A DNA stretch of 64,000 nt from Aquilaria yunnanensis (GCA_039654915.1 CM077600.1:36564492-36628491), one strand, 5' to 3'. Shown: positions 37,901 through 50,819, counted from the stretch's first letter. Made by a program: numbers and translations. Notes: generated from the sequence alone by a model not told the origin.

Positions 37901-39235
37901 ATGGAAGGGAACTTAACACAAGGTAATATGATTTCCGGAGGGGTGCCTTATGGAGGCCTTGATTTACAAGGATCAATGAGGGTTCAGCATCACACACAAC
38001 ATCCCCATAACATGCACCAGCAGCATCATTCAAATCCCCGGCAAGGATCTTCTGGCCATCCCTCCATTCATGAGGGTTTTCCGCTCACTATGGGGACAAT
38101 GCAAAACTGTGACCAAACAATTCCGATGATGGAGTTTAATAAAGGGGAGAGAGCAAAGAATTCTGTGAGTGATGAGGATGAGCCAAGCTTCACTGAAGAG
38201 GGTGCTGATGGGCACAACGAGACAAATAAAGGCAAGAAGGGATCTCTATGGCAGCGCGTGAAGTGGACTGATAAGATGGTGAGGCTTCTGATTACAGCTG
38301 TGTCTTACATCGGGGAGGATGGAACTACTGATGGTATGCCTAGGAGGAAGTTTGCTGTTATTCAGAAGAAGGGAAAGTGGAAATCAGTATCAAAGGTGAT
38401 GGCTGAGAGGGGCTATCATGTTTCTCCTCAGCAGTGTGAGGATAAGTTCAATGATCTGAATAAAAGGTACAAGAAACTGAATGACATGCTTGGTAGAGGC
38501 ACCTCCTGTCAAGTTGTTGAGAATCCCAAACTCCTGGATGTTATTGATTTCTTGTCGGAGAAAGAAAAGGATGATGTCAGGAAAATCTTAAGTTCAAAAC
38601 ACCTGTTCTATGAGGAAATGTGTTCTTATCATAACGGGAACAGGTTGCATCTGCCCCATGACCCAGCATTGCAGCGTTCCCTACAGTTAGCTCTTAGAAG
38701 TAGAGATGATCATGATAATGATGACACAAGGAGGCATCAGCATGATGATCTTGATGACGATGATCATGATATAGAAACTGATGAACATGATGAATATGAA
38801 GATAATCATGCCTCACAGGCTGATAATCGGGGAATGTATGAGCTGATAGGGGGCTCTTCAAAGCGGTTGAGACAGGGCCACGGCCCTGATGACATATGTT
38901 TCCAGAGTTCCCTAAATTCTCAGGATTGTAACAAAAGTCCTTATCCTTATCCCCAACTTTCCCAAACTGACGCGAATCAAGTGTTACCTGAAAGTTCTGG
39001 AGCAGCATGGATGCAGAAGCAGTGGATTGAATCCCGGACACTGCAGTTAGAGGAGCAGAAGCTTCAAATTCAAGTTGAGATGTTGGAATTGGAGAAGCAG
39101 AGGTTCAAGTGGCAGAGATTTAGTAAAAAGAGGGATCGTGACCTCGAAATGATGAGAATGGAAAACGAGAGGATGAAGCTAGAAAATGAGCGAATGGCAT
39201 TGGAGTTGAAGCGAAAGGAGCTGGGTGCTGATTGA
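37901..39235 (+). CDS. Trihelix-family transcription factor, single exon, 444 aa
   Basis: A nuclear DNA-binding protein of the trihelix (GT factor) family, by domain closest to the GT-gamma type (At1g21200/At1g76870-like, from memory). Residues 28-55 are His/Gln-rich. The trihelix domain is at about 114-200: W117 in SLWQRVKWTD, then MVRLLITAVSYIGED, W160 in KKGKWKSVSKVMAERGYHVS, and QQCEDKFNDLNKRYKKLNDM. A conserved helical block follows (ENPKLLDVIDFLSEKEKDDV, 207-226). Residues 268-304 are a very acidic Asp/His tract. The C-terminus (370-441) is a long coiled coil (LEEQKLQIQVEMLELEKQRF, then MRMENERMKLENERMALELK), as expected for dimerisation. The frame is intact with no intron. Target genes are not predictable here. 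Confidence 0.93.
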   Translation: MEGNLTQGNMISGGVPYGGLDLQGSMRVQHHTQHPHNMHQQHHSNPRQGSSGHPSIHEGFPLTMGTMQNCDQTIPMMEFNKGERAKNSVSDEDEPSFTEEGADGHNETNKGKKGSLWQRVKWTDKMVRLLITAVSYIGEDGTTDGMPRRKFAVIQKKGKWKSVSKVMAERGYHVSPQQCEDKFNDLNKRYKKLNDMLGRGTSCQVVENPKLLDVIDFLSEKEKDDVRKILSSKHLFYEEMCSYHNGNRLHLPHDPALQRSLQLALRSRDDHDNDDTRRHQHDDLDDDDHDIETDEHDEYEDNHASQADNRGMYELIGGSSKRLRQGHGPDDICFQSSLNSQDCNKSPYPYPQLSQTDANQVLPESSGAAWMQKQWIESRTLQLEEQKLQIQVEMLELEKQRFKWQRFSKKRDRDLEMMRMENERMKLENERMALELKRKELGAD

Positions 39236-40390
39236 AATCAAGTGAGACTGTTGTCAGACATACCCCTTTTTATTGTAATGGCAGGTTCTTGATCAACAAC
39301 ATCTGTGATATGTCGGGTAAGATGTATAAAATTTATATGGGATGCTAAAATTGGTAGAAGAGGCTTGCTGACTGACTACTCCTGCCCCTTCTCTTGTCAG
39401 AGGTCTCGTTGTTTTGCCTTTAGTCAACTAGTTTGCTTTATGTTAGAGATTCACTCAAAATGAACATAAATGTATTTTGTGCGTTGGTAAACAGAGATGA
39501 GATAATTCTCATGGAACATGTTTCTGGTTCTGCTGTCTCTGCATGCTGCTTCCTGCGTTTAATCGTGTTATAATAGGATGGAGCTGACCAATGCGAAAAA
39601 ATGAACACTTGATAACTTAATTTTGCAAACATTTCAGACCATATTTTGTTAAAAGCAAACATTTCAGACAATTTATGAATATAAATTTTCTTTTTGTACG
39701 TGGAAAGGGAAAAATACATGAAAAATCAATTACTTTAAAATGGTATAGAATTCATGGGACAAAATAAATAAAAAAAAATGGTCAAATTGGAGGGGAAAAC
39801 CCCTTTTAGAAAGGGAAACGAATAGGAAAAGGAACCCTTTCTAGAGCAGATACAACTTCATTTCTACCATCCAATTGAAGTTTCTTCCTAGTTCAGTGCT
39901 GTTGCTGACACTGAAGAAAAACAATACTACTCCTTTTTCTTCCTCAGTGGCTGTCCTCAGACATACACAGTGCCGCAGACCTCCTAACTCAAAATGAATA
40001 AGAAGAAGGCTAGCTCATATATGGACATGGACATCCCACAGAAACATTACTTTTATCTGTTGTAGTTCATTGATATTGATGGAGGACCAGCCAGCAAATT
40101 ATAAATGGTTTAATATCTAATTTGAAAAGAGACCACTTGATCTGGTCATTGGTCATGCCAATCATTTACCTTTCCTCTAGTGTTGGTTCAATGGTTTGTC
40201 GCATTTTATTGTAGGATAAGATTCAACTGGATGCATAGAATGTAGGCCTTAAGTATTGTATTCAAATGGTGGATTGCGCACGCTGAAATTGATTGCCGGA
40301 TGTATGGTGGGTGCCCCTACAATGGCGTTATTTAAGACAAGAGAATATATGCACTTTACTCCACCTATCTATCTCAAGTTTTTTGCATCA
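39236..40390. other. 3' flank of the trihelix gene and intergenic DNA
   Basis: The first 200-300 bases are probably 3' UTR. The rest, up to 40390, shows no gene and no clear repeat. Confidence 0.45.
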
Positions 40391-40725
40391 CTTTAAGCTA
40401 ATTAATTTTAACTTAAATTAACTGATTTATTTTTATTTTTACATTTTTTTTTCTGAAATCAATTTTATTTGAAAAATAATATTATGTAGATACAATAATT
40501 CAGTTGAAAGTAAATTTTCATGATATTGTTAAATTTTTATGATTTTTTTAATGCCTTAAACTAGATAAATTTATAAAAATTTAGTAAGATTACAAAAATT
40601 GTATTTTCAGTGGATTATTGTACTTACATAATATTGGCTTTTAATTAAAATTATTTTTGGGTAAAAAAGAAGAATAAAAATAAGACATTTTGGAATCAAT
40701 TGACTTAAGTTAAAATGAACTTTTT
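40390..40725. mobile_element. MITE, related to 49870-50115
   Basis: The left arm (TTAACTTAAATTAACTGATT) is matched in inverted order by the right arm (AATCAATTGACTTAAGTTAA). The interior is closely similar to 49870-50115 (TTATTTGAAAAATAATATTATGTA, then CTTAAACTAGA.AAATT.ATAAAAATTTAGTAAG). No coding capacity. Confidence 0.65.
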
Positions 40726-40915
40726 TTACTTAAATTTATTTATATTAATATTTGTTAAATTTTTTTAAAAAATTATTTAAAAATTATAAGTCTTGTAGTT
40801 TTTAAATATATATTTTTTTAAAAATAGCAAATATTAATGCACAGAAATTTAAGTCAAACTTAAATCAGAAAACTGAAATGGTGCAAAGAATTTGAGACGA
40901 TGATATTAGTTTTTT

Positions 40916-41464
40916 TAGGGGTGCGCATGGTTTGGGTTGGTTCAGGTTTTTAGTGGAACCGAGCTAATCCGAAATAGACTCGGTTCTAAAAACTTTTTAC
41001 TTAGTTCGAGAACCGATAACCAAATAGAATTAAAATCATGGTTCTGGGTTTTTTTTTGTTTATGTCATATGCTTATAATAACAACAAAATGCAATAAATT
41101 GCATCCATAACCTTTGCTCGAAGATGGTTAGTGAAATTAGGAATGCTTTTGTCAAGTAGGAATAGGATAGTTAGGACTTAAGATTAGGTTTTGAACTAAG
41201 AAGGTCAAAAAAACTCTTGTAATATGGTTTTTAATAAATAATTATATAAGTAAAATTATAAATTTTATAATATATTAATACATATATCTCAGGTTGATTC
41301 TACATTGGGTTGGCTCTATATAAAACCAGATCAACCTGAAAACTGATAATTTTTTCAGTGGTAGAAGCAACCCACAAAATATGATCAATTTTTGCTTGAC
41401 CTAACCCAACCACCCTTATTAACTTGAGTAAACTTATGGTTCCACCAGACCCTACCCACCTCTA
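40916..41464. mobile_element. hAT-derived non-autonomous element
   Basis: Ends TAGGGGTGCGCATGG and, inverted, TAGAGGTGGGTAGGG, like the hAT end at 11786. Flanks are AGTTTTTT (40908-40915) and ATTTTTTT (41465-41472), an 8-bp duplication with one difference in low-complexity sequence. The 549-bp interior has GGTTC and AACCGA words and no coding capacity. Confidence 0.7.
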
Positions 41465-41716
41465 ATTTTTTTTATTGTCCAAGACACGGGTACTTAATTT
41501 ATATATTTAGTATTCTTCTATAATTCAATTTATATATTTAGTATTTTTATATAATTAAAAAAACATCAAAGAAATATTAATTATTAAATTTATTTAATTT
41601 TTTCAATTAAATAATTTACCGTATGAAATTTTTTTGAAATAGTGAGTTATCATATTAAAAAAATAGCAAGTTGTGTAGGGAAAAAAAAACACGTACTTAG
41701 ACGCTATTAATTTAAT

Positions 41717-42991
41717 AACCATGGATATCATGCACATATGTCTAATTAGACATAGGGATGATTTTACTATTTTGTCCCCAAAATTTTCTTCCTTAACCAG
41801 TCATTTTCTCTTTCTCATCCCCGCCGGCGCCGACCACCGCCGCTCTTCGTTCCAGACAAATTGCCGACGATCGAATCGCGTCGCCACACTCTCTGCTCCG
41901 ATCAAATCGCGCCTGGCCTCTCGTCGCGCCTGGCTTCGCCTCGCGTCGGATTAGCGCCGCCTGGCTTTGCCTCGGATCGCGTCGGATCAGCGGATCGCGT
42001 CGTCGCTTCCTCTCCACACTCGCCTGAGACTCGCCTCCTCAAATCGTCGCGCGGTTCGCTTCACCGATCGTCCGATCGGATCCCTGTTCTCTGCCTCTCG
42101 TCGCGCCTGACTTTGCCTCTCTTCGCCTCGCCTCGCCTCGCCTCGGTGCCGCCTCCGATTCTTAGATCACAGTCGATTCCCTTCCTTCGGCTCCACCATA
42201 GCAACAAATACTTAGATCTGGCGGGTTCTGCAGGGTGATGGCAGACATTGGAGGCACCAGCGATGGCCGGAGAAGATGAAGCTTTTGCGATCTCCTGAAG
42301 ACGAAGACGAAGACGCAATTCAATTGAGCGACATGAATGCACCAATGACGCAACAAGCCTGATATCCGACGACTCGATGACGACAACGCCACGGCGACTA
42401 TGCGATGAGCCAGGATCGGAGCAATCGGAGCAGAGGCAAAGCTGGGAGTAAATTGACATTTTGTCCCTTTTTTTTAGACACTTTTTTTAGAGACACGCTT
42501 TAGACATTTTGTCACTTTTTTTTAGACACTTTTACACATTTTATTAGATACTTTTTATTGTTTCAATTAATTATTTTTGAAAAGAATAAATTGTCTACGT
42601 ATTGGTCAGACACTTCTAAATATTTCTTTAGACACTTTTACACATTCATTCAGACACTTTTTTATTATTTTAATTAGTTATTTTTAAAGAGAGTAAATTA
42701 TCTACGTATTGGTCAGACACTTCTAAATATTTTTTTAGACACTTTTCGTCATCCATTCAGACACTTTTCATTTTTTTGAATATGACATATGACGTATACT
42801 GCGAGATCATGATGTATGACAGTTCGGCAGCAGCACCGGCAGCAGTAGCAAGCTAGGGTTTTTTTGTGGAGAAGAATATTTTAACTAAGGGTATTTTTGT
42901 CAATTGTTTTAATAATTTATGCCTTATATATAGAAGATTAAGGGATGAGTTACTATATCTAATTAGACATAGGTGCATAATAAAAGAACTA
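41717..42991. mobile_element. AGACACTTTT-array element, copy 1
   Basis: Termini include TATGTCTAATTAGACATAGG at 41737-41756 and its partner near 42954-42974, inverted. TAATTTAAT flanks both sides (41708-41716 and 42992-43000), fitting a 9-bp Mutator-type duplication. A GC-rich block (41810-42440) is followed by an array (42450-42775) of AGACACTTTT/AGACACTTCT words; within it a 107-bp unit is repeated (TCTACGTATTGGTCAGACAC at 42594 and 42701). No transposase. Confidence 0.75.
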
Positions 42992-43000
42992 TAATTTAAT

Positions 43001-44570
43001 GGGGGCAGCTTGAATTATTGATTTTTCTTCTATTCAGAAGAGATGTTTCTTCTTCCAACCATTGGCTTCTGGCTGACTAAACGGTGTTAAAAGAAAAAGT
43101 AAGGAATGAGGAATACGTTGATTTTAAAACCTTAAGGAGCTAAGTATGACTAATTCTATTAGTATAAATACATTCCACGAATAAGGAAAAAAAAAACAAA
43201 AACACTAATTAGATCCACATCATATATATGCAAATTAAGAGTTGGGAATTACTGTAGATCCACCATAACATTGAGTTGGGCCACGAATGAACAGTAAACG
43301 GCTTCGAGTAACATGCTCAGAACATAAAAATGAGATTGGTCCCTGGGGTACATTTTAGTCTTCAAACTTATTTTGAAGATAATTGACTCAACCTGCTTGA
43401 CACAGAATGGTAAAATTCTAAAATAGGTCCACGAAATATTAAAATTTGATTTTTGCGGTCCTCAATCTCTTCTGTTTGACAATTTCCTTCTCAATTTGCA
43501 AGTCTTTGTCCTTCTGGTTCCCAAACATTGTTTCCTCACAATTAGGCCCCTAGATAATGGGCGGCTAGTGTACTCTAAATTATAGGAATGTACATTTACA
43601 CTTCAGTGAGGAGCCCAGTACCACATGGTTGACCAATTTTCATTACTTCTAGACTTTATAGCCCAACTTGGATTTAAACTTTGAATTAAGATATTTCACA
43701 CAAATTTACAATGGTATTTTTTTTCAATTCTCTCCGCCGCCATTGTTTATTTGTAGAAAAATGACCTTTAGCCTTTCTTTCTCGGACCAACATCTATCCT
43801 GCTCCGGTACTCCCCATCCATAGAGCAACTACCTACGAATCTACGATTATGTCATCAAACTCTTCAACATTCTCATGCTTGTCCAGACCATGGAATCCTT
43901 TGCTATCGTCATCTCCAAAAACCGTCACATCTCCCCTCATCACCTTTTTTCATATACTAGTTATAAAATCTTCAAATGAGAGATATCAGTTGCTACACAT
44001 GCACATATTTACACCAATTAGGAGCAGTTAAAATTATATTCTCATAGTATATAAATAAGTGAGGTGAACCTGAATGCTACTAAACTATTAGACTCCATCC
44101 TATCTAACCTAGGTCTACTATCTAACAGCAAAGAGAAGAAATCTCTTACACAAGTCAATATTTGAACTTTAACCGATCACACTAAATTATTGGTATTATG
44201 CCAGTTTACAAAAAGGTCATAGATCACAATCCATATTAACAATAGTAGATGTAACACTTTTAGATGTAAACATATCCAAAAAGAAAAATAAATGGTAGTT
44301 GAATTAATGCAGACAATGCATGGACAATTTTATTGCAGATACTATTACTTTAAAGCAATGCTGCAAACGGCATGCAAACTATATAATTAGTAGATCATGG
44401 ATGTATATAGACCTAAGACAATCAATAAACATATGCATGAAAAGGGAAACTGATAACAGGAACTTAACAATCATGATCAGCAATGCATGAGAAAGGCCAA
44501 GCAAAAAACTGTATGTTGAGAAATTTAATTAAAAGATAAAAACAACCTCTTGCGAAGGTTTCTACTTTAT
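43001..44570. other. Intergenic, no feature recognised
   Basis: AT-rich DNA between the array element and the solo LTR. No domain-bearing open frame and no repeat pairing was seen. Confidence 0.45.
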
Positions 44571-44575
44571 GTAAA

Positions 44576-45991
44576 TGTTGGGTTTCGGGAGCCAAACAGC
44601 GCAGCGGAATTTAACCGAAACCCTTCAGGATCCAAGTGAAACGGGGTAAACCGGGTGTTCGAAAATTTTCATACCTAATTTTCGGTTGAGATCTCTCATT
44701 CAACTGTAGAGTCGAATCACAAAACCTGAACAGTTGACGTGTTCAGGCTCTCTATGGTATCCACACGAGCCTCTCGGGATCACCACGCTTCCACTACGTC
44801 CCGGCAGATGCGTTTCTCTTGCGCTCGTAGTGCTAGCTTGCGTCCTCCAAGGAATTGCAAGAGAAGAGCGCGGTTGTCCTTTTGGGAGGCTAGGGCAAGG
44901 AGACCTGCGAATTTCTCACTAAAAGCTGTATTTATAGTGAGACTCAACTTCCAGGCCTAATGGGTTTCAAAGCCCTAATCCAATTAGGATTTAATTTCGG
45001 GCTTAATAATGGCTCAACTCTTGGGCCCATTATTAATACAAAATTAAAGTGAAACCATAACCTAAATAATTAGCCCATCCACTCTAATGATCCAAATAGC
45101 TCTATGTGTGCGACCCAATAGGCTCTTATCACGTTGGCAATGATCATAAATCACATTTATGATCATAAGCAATGTGCGGTGTCTAGCAATACATCATTGC
45201 TACCCAAGTGACAAGATTGTCGATGATTCGACTAAACCTTTATGATCATCACCGATATATGCTATTGTCCCTTTGTCCAAGATATCAAGACTAAGCACGA
45301 GACATGGAATGTGTCACTCTCGTATAGCCCAATCTTTGGTTTCTTGATTACCAAGTAAACTAACTTAAACTGATGACATTGATATCGTATATCAACTCAT
45401 CCGAGCATGGCCATGCATTTTTTAAGTCTCACTCTATCAAAGGGCCCGAAGATATCACTCCCGTTACATAGGAGGGACAAATCCCATCTTGATCATACAA
45501 ATCCCTCCGCATGATATGTGACATACCCAATGACCTCCTTCAAGTTCACTCAGTTACGAGCAACAAAGGAAAGTATCAAAATATGTGACTCACATGTAGA
45601 GAACCTTGATGATCTTAGGTCGAAGGACTATATATACCATGGTCACTATGAGAATCACTTATGACACTCATATAACGATCCATGTAGTGTTCTCATGGTG
45701 GGTCGGTCCAATACACAAGTTCTCCAACTTGTACCCATATGTAGACTACATATCTCATATTAGTCTTCACATATGCTAGTCGTTATGTATTATTGCAACC
45801 CGCTCTACAATAATACTAAACTAGGGACGTTTAAGAATATCATTATTCTAGGGTTACAATTATGTTTGTTAAGTTACGCAGAAACAAAACAACAAATATA
45901 ATTGCTGGATTAATGCCTTAATAAAATATCATGACTCAATGTGCAAAAATACAATCATCTCATGATTGGCTTTTTGGGCACAACACTAACA
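44576..45991 (-). mobile_element. Solo LTR, 1416 bp, with 5-bp target duplication
   Basis: GTAAA stands directly on each side (44571-44575 and 45992-45996). Ends are TGTTGGG… and …CTAACA. The sense is minus, judged from TATAAATA at 44929-44936 on that strand. No internal coding DNA is attached, so this is an LTR left after recombination between two LTRs. The first 710 bases match 1-708 of the window in inverted orientation. Confidence 0.92.
44929..44936 (-). promoter_or_regulatory. TATA box of the solo LTR
   Basis: TATAAATA on the minus strand, conserved with 350-357. It could drive transcription towards lower coordinates; no such transcript is shown. Confidence 0.45.
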
Positions 45992-45996
45992 GTAAA

Positions 45997-48040
45997 TACT
46001 AGTTTTTTTCCCATGTGATGCACAAGCTACTTAATCTATATATTTCTATTTATGCTTACATTATAGAACTAATAAACTTTTTATAAAATTTTCATGCATG
46101 TTCTATAGTGCAAAAAATAAAAATCATAAAAAAATAAGTATTATGTAGAAAATATAAAAAATGTTTTCCAAATATCTTAGGAGTATCATATTTTAATTAG
46201 TGTACAATGGCTTTGAGAATAATTACTTTAAAAATATTTCATGGAGAATATATTCCATATTGAACATAGACTGCCATCTATGTACTTAGTTTTATGGGTA
46301 ATTTGTTAAACAATAAAATGTAGAATGAAGTCATTAGTGCTAGTAGTCTAAAGGCCATCCAAGCGCTTCCCCTAGTTTGGAAGCCAAGGTAAATGAAACC
46401 TAAGTTATTTATCCTTAAATAAGTTTCATCATGCAAGAAACACAAGCTAAGTAAGGTTTAGTTGAGTTCCAAAGTATAATTGGCATATAAAGGGTGAAAA
46501 GGGTAAATTGATAATTTTTGCCCAAGTCAGTGGCATGACTATAATTTCAGTGAAATTAGGTTCATGAAAGTGTTTTGAGCAAAATAAGTTAAGACCATAA
46601 ATGTTTCTACCCATTTAAACCAAAAGTAAAAATTAAAGATTAAAAATGCACTACATGACAAATTAAGCTATTATATCTTATAATGGCTTACGTGGTTTAA
46701 AGGTATAGTGTGTGGGTGAGAAAAACCTTTTTATGAGACCAAGGAGAGATGGTATCAGAAGGGTTTAAGTGAATCAAAATTAAGTTTGTGGGCTAAAGTG
46801 TCAAGTAAATGAGAATTGGGCTAAGTGGGAGTAGTTGGTTATATAATTGATGAAGATAACACTATTCATCATATTTTCCACTTAGCAATTTCCCAGCTCT
46901 TCTTTCTCCATATCTCCTCTTCATTGAAGCTCCTAATCTACCTAAAATTTCATGAAAATTGAAGGTCTTAAAGTCATCTCAACAAGCCCCTAACTCATTT
47001 TTTTTGTATATTTGGTGCATTTGAAGTTTTTTTTGTAAATTTTTTAGTCAAACCCTAAGATAAGTTTCTATAATCCATGTGAGTTAGTTCTAAGCTTGTT
47101 AAATGGTTAAAATAGTCTTAATTTTGTGCCTTTGATGTCCAATTTAGTTGAATTCGAGCTTGGAACTCAAATGAACTCTATTGAGCTCATATGTGATTGT
47201 TGTTTGCTTTTTGCTTTGCGGATGATTTGAGGTAAAGGTTCAAGTTAATTTAGCTCAAATAATACATATAAATATAGTATTATAAGTAGGAATGGAGTAA
47301 AAATAAGACCCATTTGGATTGGTTTTGGGGATCAAAAAATTGAGCAAAATTTGTCCAAGATAGTACAATAGCATGAAGTGCTAAATAGACTATTAGGGAC
47401 TCGTCTCCAAGGGTAAGGATGCATCACCAAGGGTGCTTGAGGAAACTGGAGGGTTGTTCCTTTTGGTGATGCCTTTGATGCAGTGTTGCCAAGGTCTAAG
47501 TCCCCTAAACTTAAGGCACCCTAAGAACGTCTCAATATCTCGATTATCATTTCTAGACTATTCTAAGATGTTTCATAGCTTTTATTAGGTTTAGAACTTA
47601 TTCATAAGTCAAGAATTATGTATTATTTAGTTTTTAGCTAAGTAGTGTGGTTAAGGTGGGGTAAGGTAGGGTGGCTAAGGGGGTTAAAATGATCAAGTTA
47701 TTAAGGAAGTACTAAAAAGATTAAGGTAGGTTTCAGATTTTTCATTGGCCCAAATGGGAAGTCTTAGACCCTTGAGTAATGAAGGGGAAACATAAGAGAA
47801 TCTCAACCAAATCATATAATTTGGTAAGTAAGCTATTAAGGAGCCCTAAGCTAAGTTTCAAGAGCTTGGCAACTCGGATCACATAAGACAACTACCTTGT
47901 ATAATAAGTTAAGGTGTTTGTAAGAAGACTTCATGAGGTTAGTTAAGTGCTAGCATTGGATACGTCAACCAATGTCCAAGTACCCAAGCCGTATCAGCTC
48001 CTGGCAATTTAGAGCACCTTTGAGTGTAAGAAAGTCCTAA
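45997..48040. other. Intergenic, with a decayed repeat block
   Basis: 46380-47230 resembles 31060-32310 (see that entry). Otherwise there is no gene. 47640-47760 has a simple AAGGTAGGGTGG-like stretch. Confidence 0.4.
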
Positions 48041-48042
48041 GG

Positions 48043-48755
48043 CCCGGTTTGTTTTAAGTTAATACAAGTGAGTTAATGTGTTATTAGGTGTGGGTATGCC
48101 AACTATTTCTAAGTTGCCCTTGAAGTTAACCCAATTGGCAAGTCACCTACTGTGCCCGGCCCTTTTTTTGGCAAGCCGCCGCCCAGCTATTCTTCGTCCC
48201 AGCTTCTGGTGACCTTGGTGTCCACCCCGTCGCAATTTCTACCGCTGCCCTGCCAGATCTCTGATGAGGCCGAAAATGATTGTAATTGATTACAATCGTA
48301 GGAGAAAGAGTTGGATCAAAAGGGTGCGATCGGGGAAGGCAAGATCGGGAGGTTAGAACGGATCGGGGAGGGCGCGGTTGGAAAGACAAGATTAAGAGTC
48401 GGACGGGATTAGGAGGGCATGATCGGAAGGGTGAGATCGGGAGGTCGGATGGACTCGGGAGGGCGTGATTGAAATGGTGAGATCGAGAGGTCAGGATCGG
48501 GAGGGTGCGATCGGAATGACGTAATCATGTGACAGCGGGCTTAGGGGGAGGTGTGGCAGGAGTGGGTGGCTGAAAGCGTGGAGGCCGAAGGAGAATTTTG
48601 CGGTGGATGGGGCGGTAGATGTGGAGAATCGGCGGTAGATTTCCCAGGGGTAGAGGAGCGTAAACAGAAACAATTTCAAGAAGGGTTTTGTATTAAGTTT
48701 AAAATTGAGACCAATTAACAAGTTAACTCAGCTCTATTAACTTCAAATGAACTCC
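48043..48755. mobile_element. TIR element with purine-rich minisatellite core
   Basis: The left arm (GTTTGTTTTAAGTTAATACA) is matched by the inverted right arm (GTTCATTTGAAGTTAATAGA) for about 50 bases. The core (48310-48520) is a degenerate repeat of GGGAGGN(3-6)GATCGG. Open frames over it are repeat artefacts. No target duplication found. Confidence 0.65.
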
Positions 48756-49869
48756 TTGTAAGTGTATTTGCATATGCATATATTATCTATCCATCTATTC
48801 ATTCATCCATTATTGCATTTGTTGTGCTTATTCTTGTTATCAGTTGTGCTATTGGTTACTTGATTGTTTTGTATATTATTTGTATGTTTGTTATGCATTA
48901 TATGCTTTGCATTTGTTTCCTTTATAGATGCTGAATCCCTTACTAACTACTTTCGAGTATTGACCCCTTACGTGTTATGTAGGTATTAAGCGGGCTAGTA
49001 GAGCTTAACATTCGATAAGGGGCAACTGTTAAAGCCAAAATTTTATTGCTTTGAAGGTACTCTTTAAGTAGGAAACTTTACATTTCTTAGTTACTTGTAA
49101 CATAGGAAACTTTACATTTCTTAGCTACTTGTAACATACGTTAGTGCTAACCAAAGTGTTTGCCATTCAATTTAAGGCTAATTGAACATAAGAAAAGTGT
49201 GGCTCATCACTTAAAGCTGGCTTGCCTAGGTGAAGAACTATGAATAAATCTTAGTAGATACATGTTGTTTCTTCAATATGTATGGTATTTTTATACTAAG
49301 ACATTGCTTCTACTAGTGTTCATTAGTGTATATAATACTAAGCTTATATTTTGGTGCATATAAAATTGAGATGTATGCACATTGTTGTTACTTGAAGTTA
49401 AAGCAACTAAAGTGTTTACATTTTATCTTGTACTAATTTGTTTTATTAAATATAAAGGCCATGACACTGTTTTATTATTGTTTTCTTATGTAGTTGTTAT
49501 TACATGGCTAGAATGACACATGTATATTTTTTGTGTAGTATATGCTAAGAAATTAGTTGCATGTAAAAGATTTAAGATCCTTCACAAATAATAATTAGCT
49601 AATTGTAACCTAAGTGGGATCGTAGTTTCCAAGGAACATGCTTATGTTAGTAAATTAGGGCAATGAGTCCCTATTCTGCCACAATTAGCATATTCATTTA
49701 AGGTCCAAATATTTAAAATAATTCAAAAAGCCCAAAAACATGTACATCATCTCTTGGCTTCCTTTACCATGTGTGGTTCTATCCTCTAAAATAATAATTG
49801 GAATATGAGAACAACTAAGCATTACAAGGGTAGTGCATAAAAAACAAAGCAAACTTTATAGAGTATTAA
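48756..49869. other. Intergenic, with one short tandem duplication
   Basis: A 34-bp unit (TAGGAAACTTTACATTTCTT…) is present twice in tandem, at 49069-49102 and 49103-49136, with one difference. Nothing else is recognised. Confidence 0.55.
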
Positions 49870-50115
49870 AACACAATTTGTTTCAACTTAATTTAATTGA
49901 CTTATTTTTACGTTTACATTTTTTTTGCCTGAAACCAATTTCATTTGAAAGCTAATATTATGTAAATATAATAATCCATTTGAATGTAAATTTTTATGAT
50001 ATTTTTAAATTTTTATGAATTTTTCATTTTTAATGTCTTAAACTAGAAAAATTCATAAAAATTTAGTAAGACATAAAAATAAAATAAGTCAATTAACTTA
50101 AGTCAAAATGAACCG
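49870..50115. mobile_element. MITE, related to 40390-40725
   Basis: Arms TTTAATTGACTTATTTTTAC and, inverted, TTAATTGACTTATTTTATTT. The core matches 40410-40620 nearly throughout. About 245 bases, no coding capacity. Confidence 0.7.
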
Positions 50116-50819
50116 GGTACTAGTCTTATTAATCATGGTGTCAAGGTACAAGAAAGTCATTGAATCAATAACTTAGCTTCTTCTTATACACCATATAGCA
50201 GACATGTATGATAAATGGACTTGTTAAACACTTGAACCACTGCAATCTGGGCTCATATTACCTATGAAATATTAAGACATCAAGTCTACATGTTAGAGGA
50301 ATTCTATATAAAATCACAATAAAGCATGGAAGGGCTTTGTGATCATGGAGCATTCAAAATGCAATGAATCGAAGCAGATTTCGTAGAAGTTAAACAACAA
50401 AAAAGAATACAATATTCATAAAACCCACCAAGAAATTATGATAAAACTAGGATAAAGAAAAAAATCTTTCTATCCTTTAGATTTATGAGGGGGAGGGGGG
50501 GGGGGGAAGAAGAATCTAAACGGCCTCACAATAACCCAAAGGAAGAAAGTGGGCAACAATACATGATCCACTTAATCTGCAAAATCATGTTACCATATGA
50601 AATAAAACAAAATTAAATTCCATGAATTGAAATTCAAAAAGAAAAATAACAAAAAATTAATTTTTCAGTTATGGGATTCTTATATATCATTAAAAAATAA
50701 AAAAAATGTGAAACAGAAAAAGTGGAAAGTGGGAAAGATAGAAGGATGTTAATTTTTTGGGAAAAATGAATTGTAAGGTTTTCTGTTTGTAAAAAGTTCT
50801 TTTCATATGTAATCACTTT

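Noticed and set aside
41793..42459. Arg/Ser-rich frames on both strands
   Set aside because: They come from TCGCGCC/GCCTCGC repeats in the GC-rich half of array-element copy 1.
44734..44960. 62- and 73-residue plus-strand frames in the solo LTR, with a counterpart at 326-550
   Set aside because: They lie antisense to the LTR, are conserved only because the LTR is, and have no domain.
50488..50506. G-run (GGGGGAGGGGGGGGGGGGA)
   Set aside because: A G-quadruplex is possible, but the run is isolated, far from any gene, and may be sequence error.
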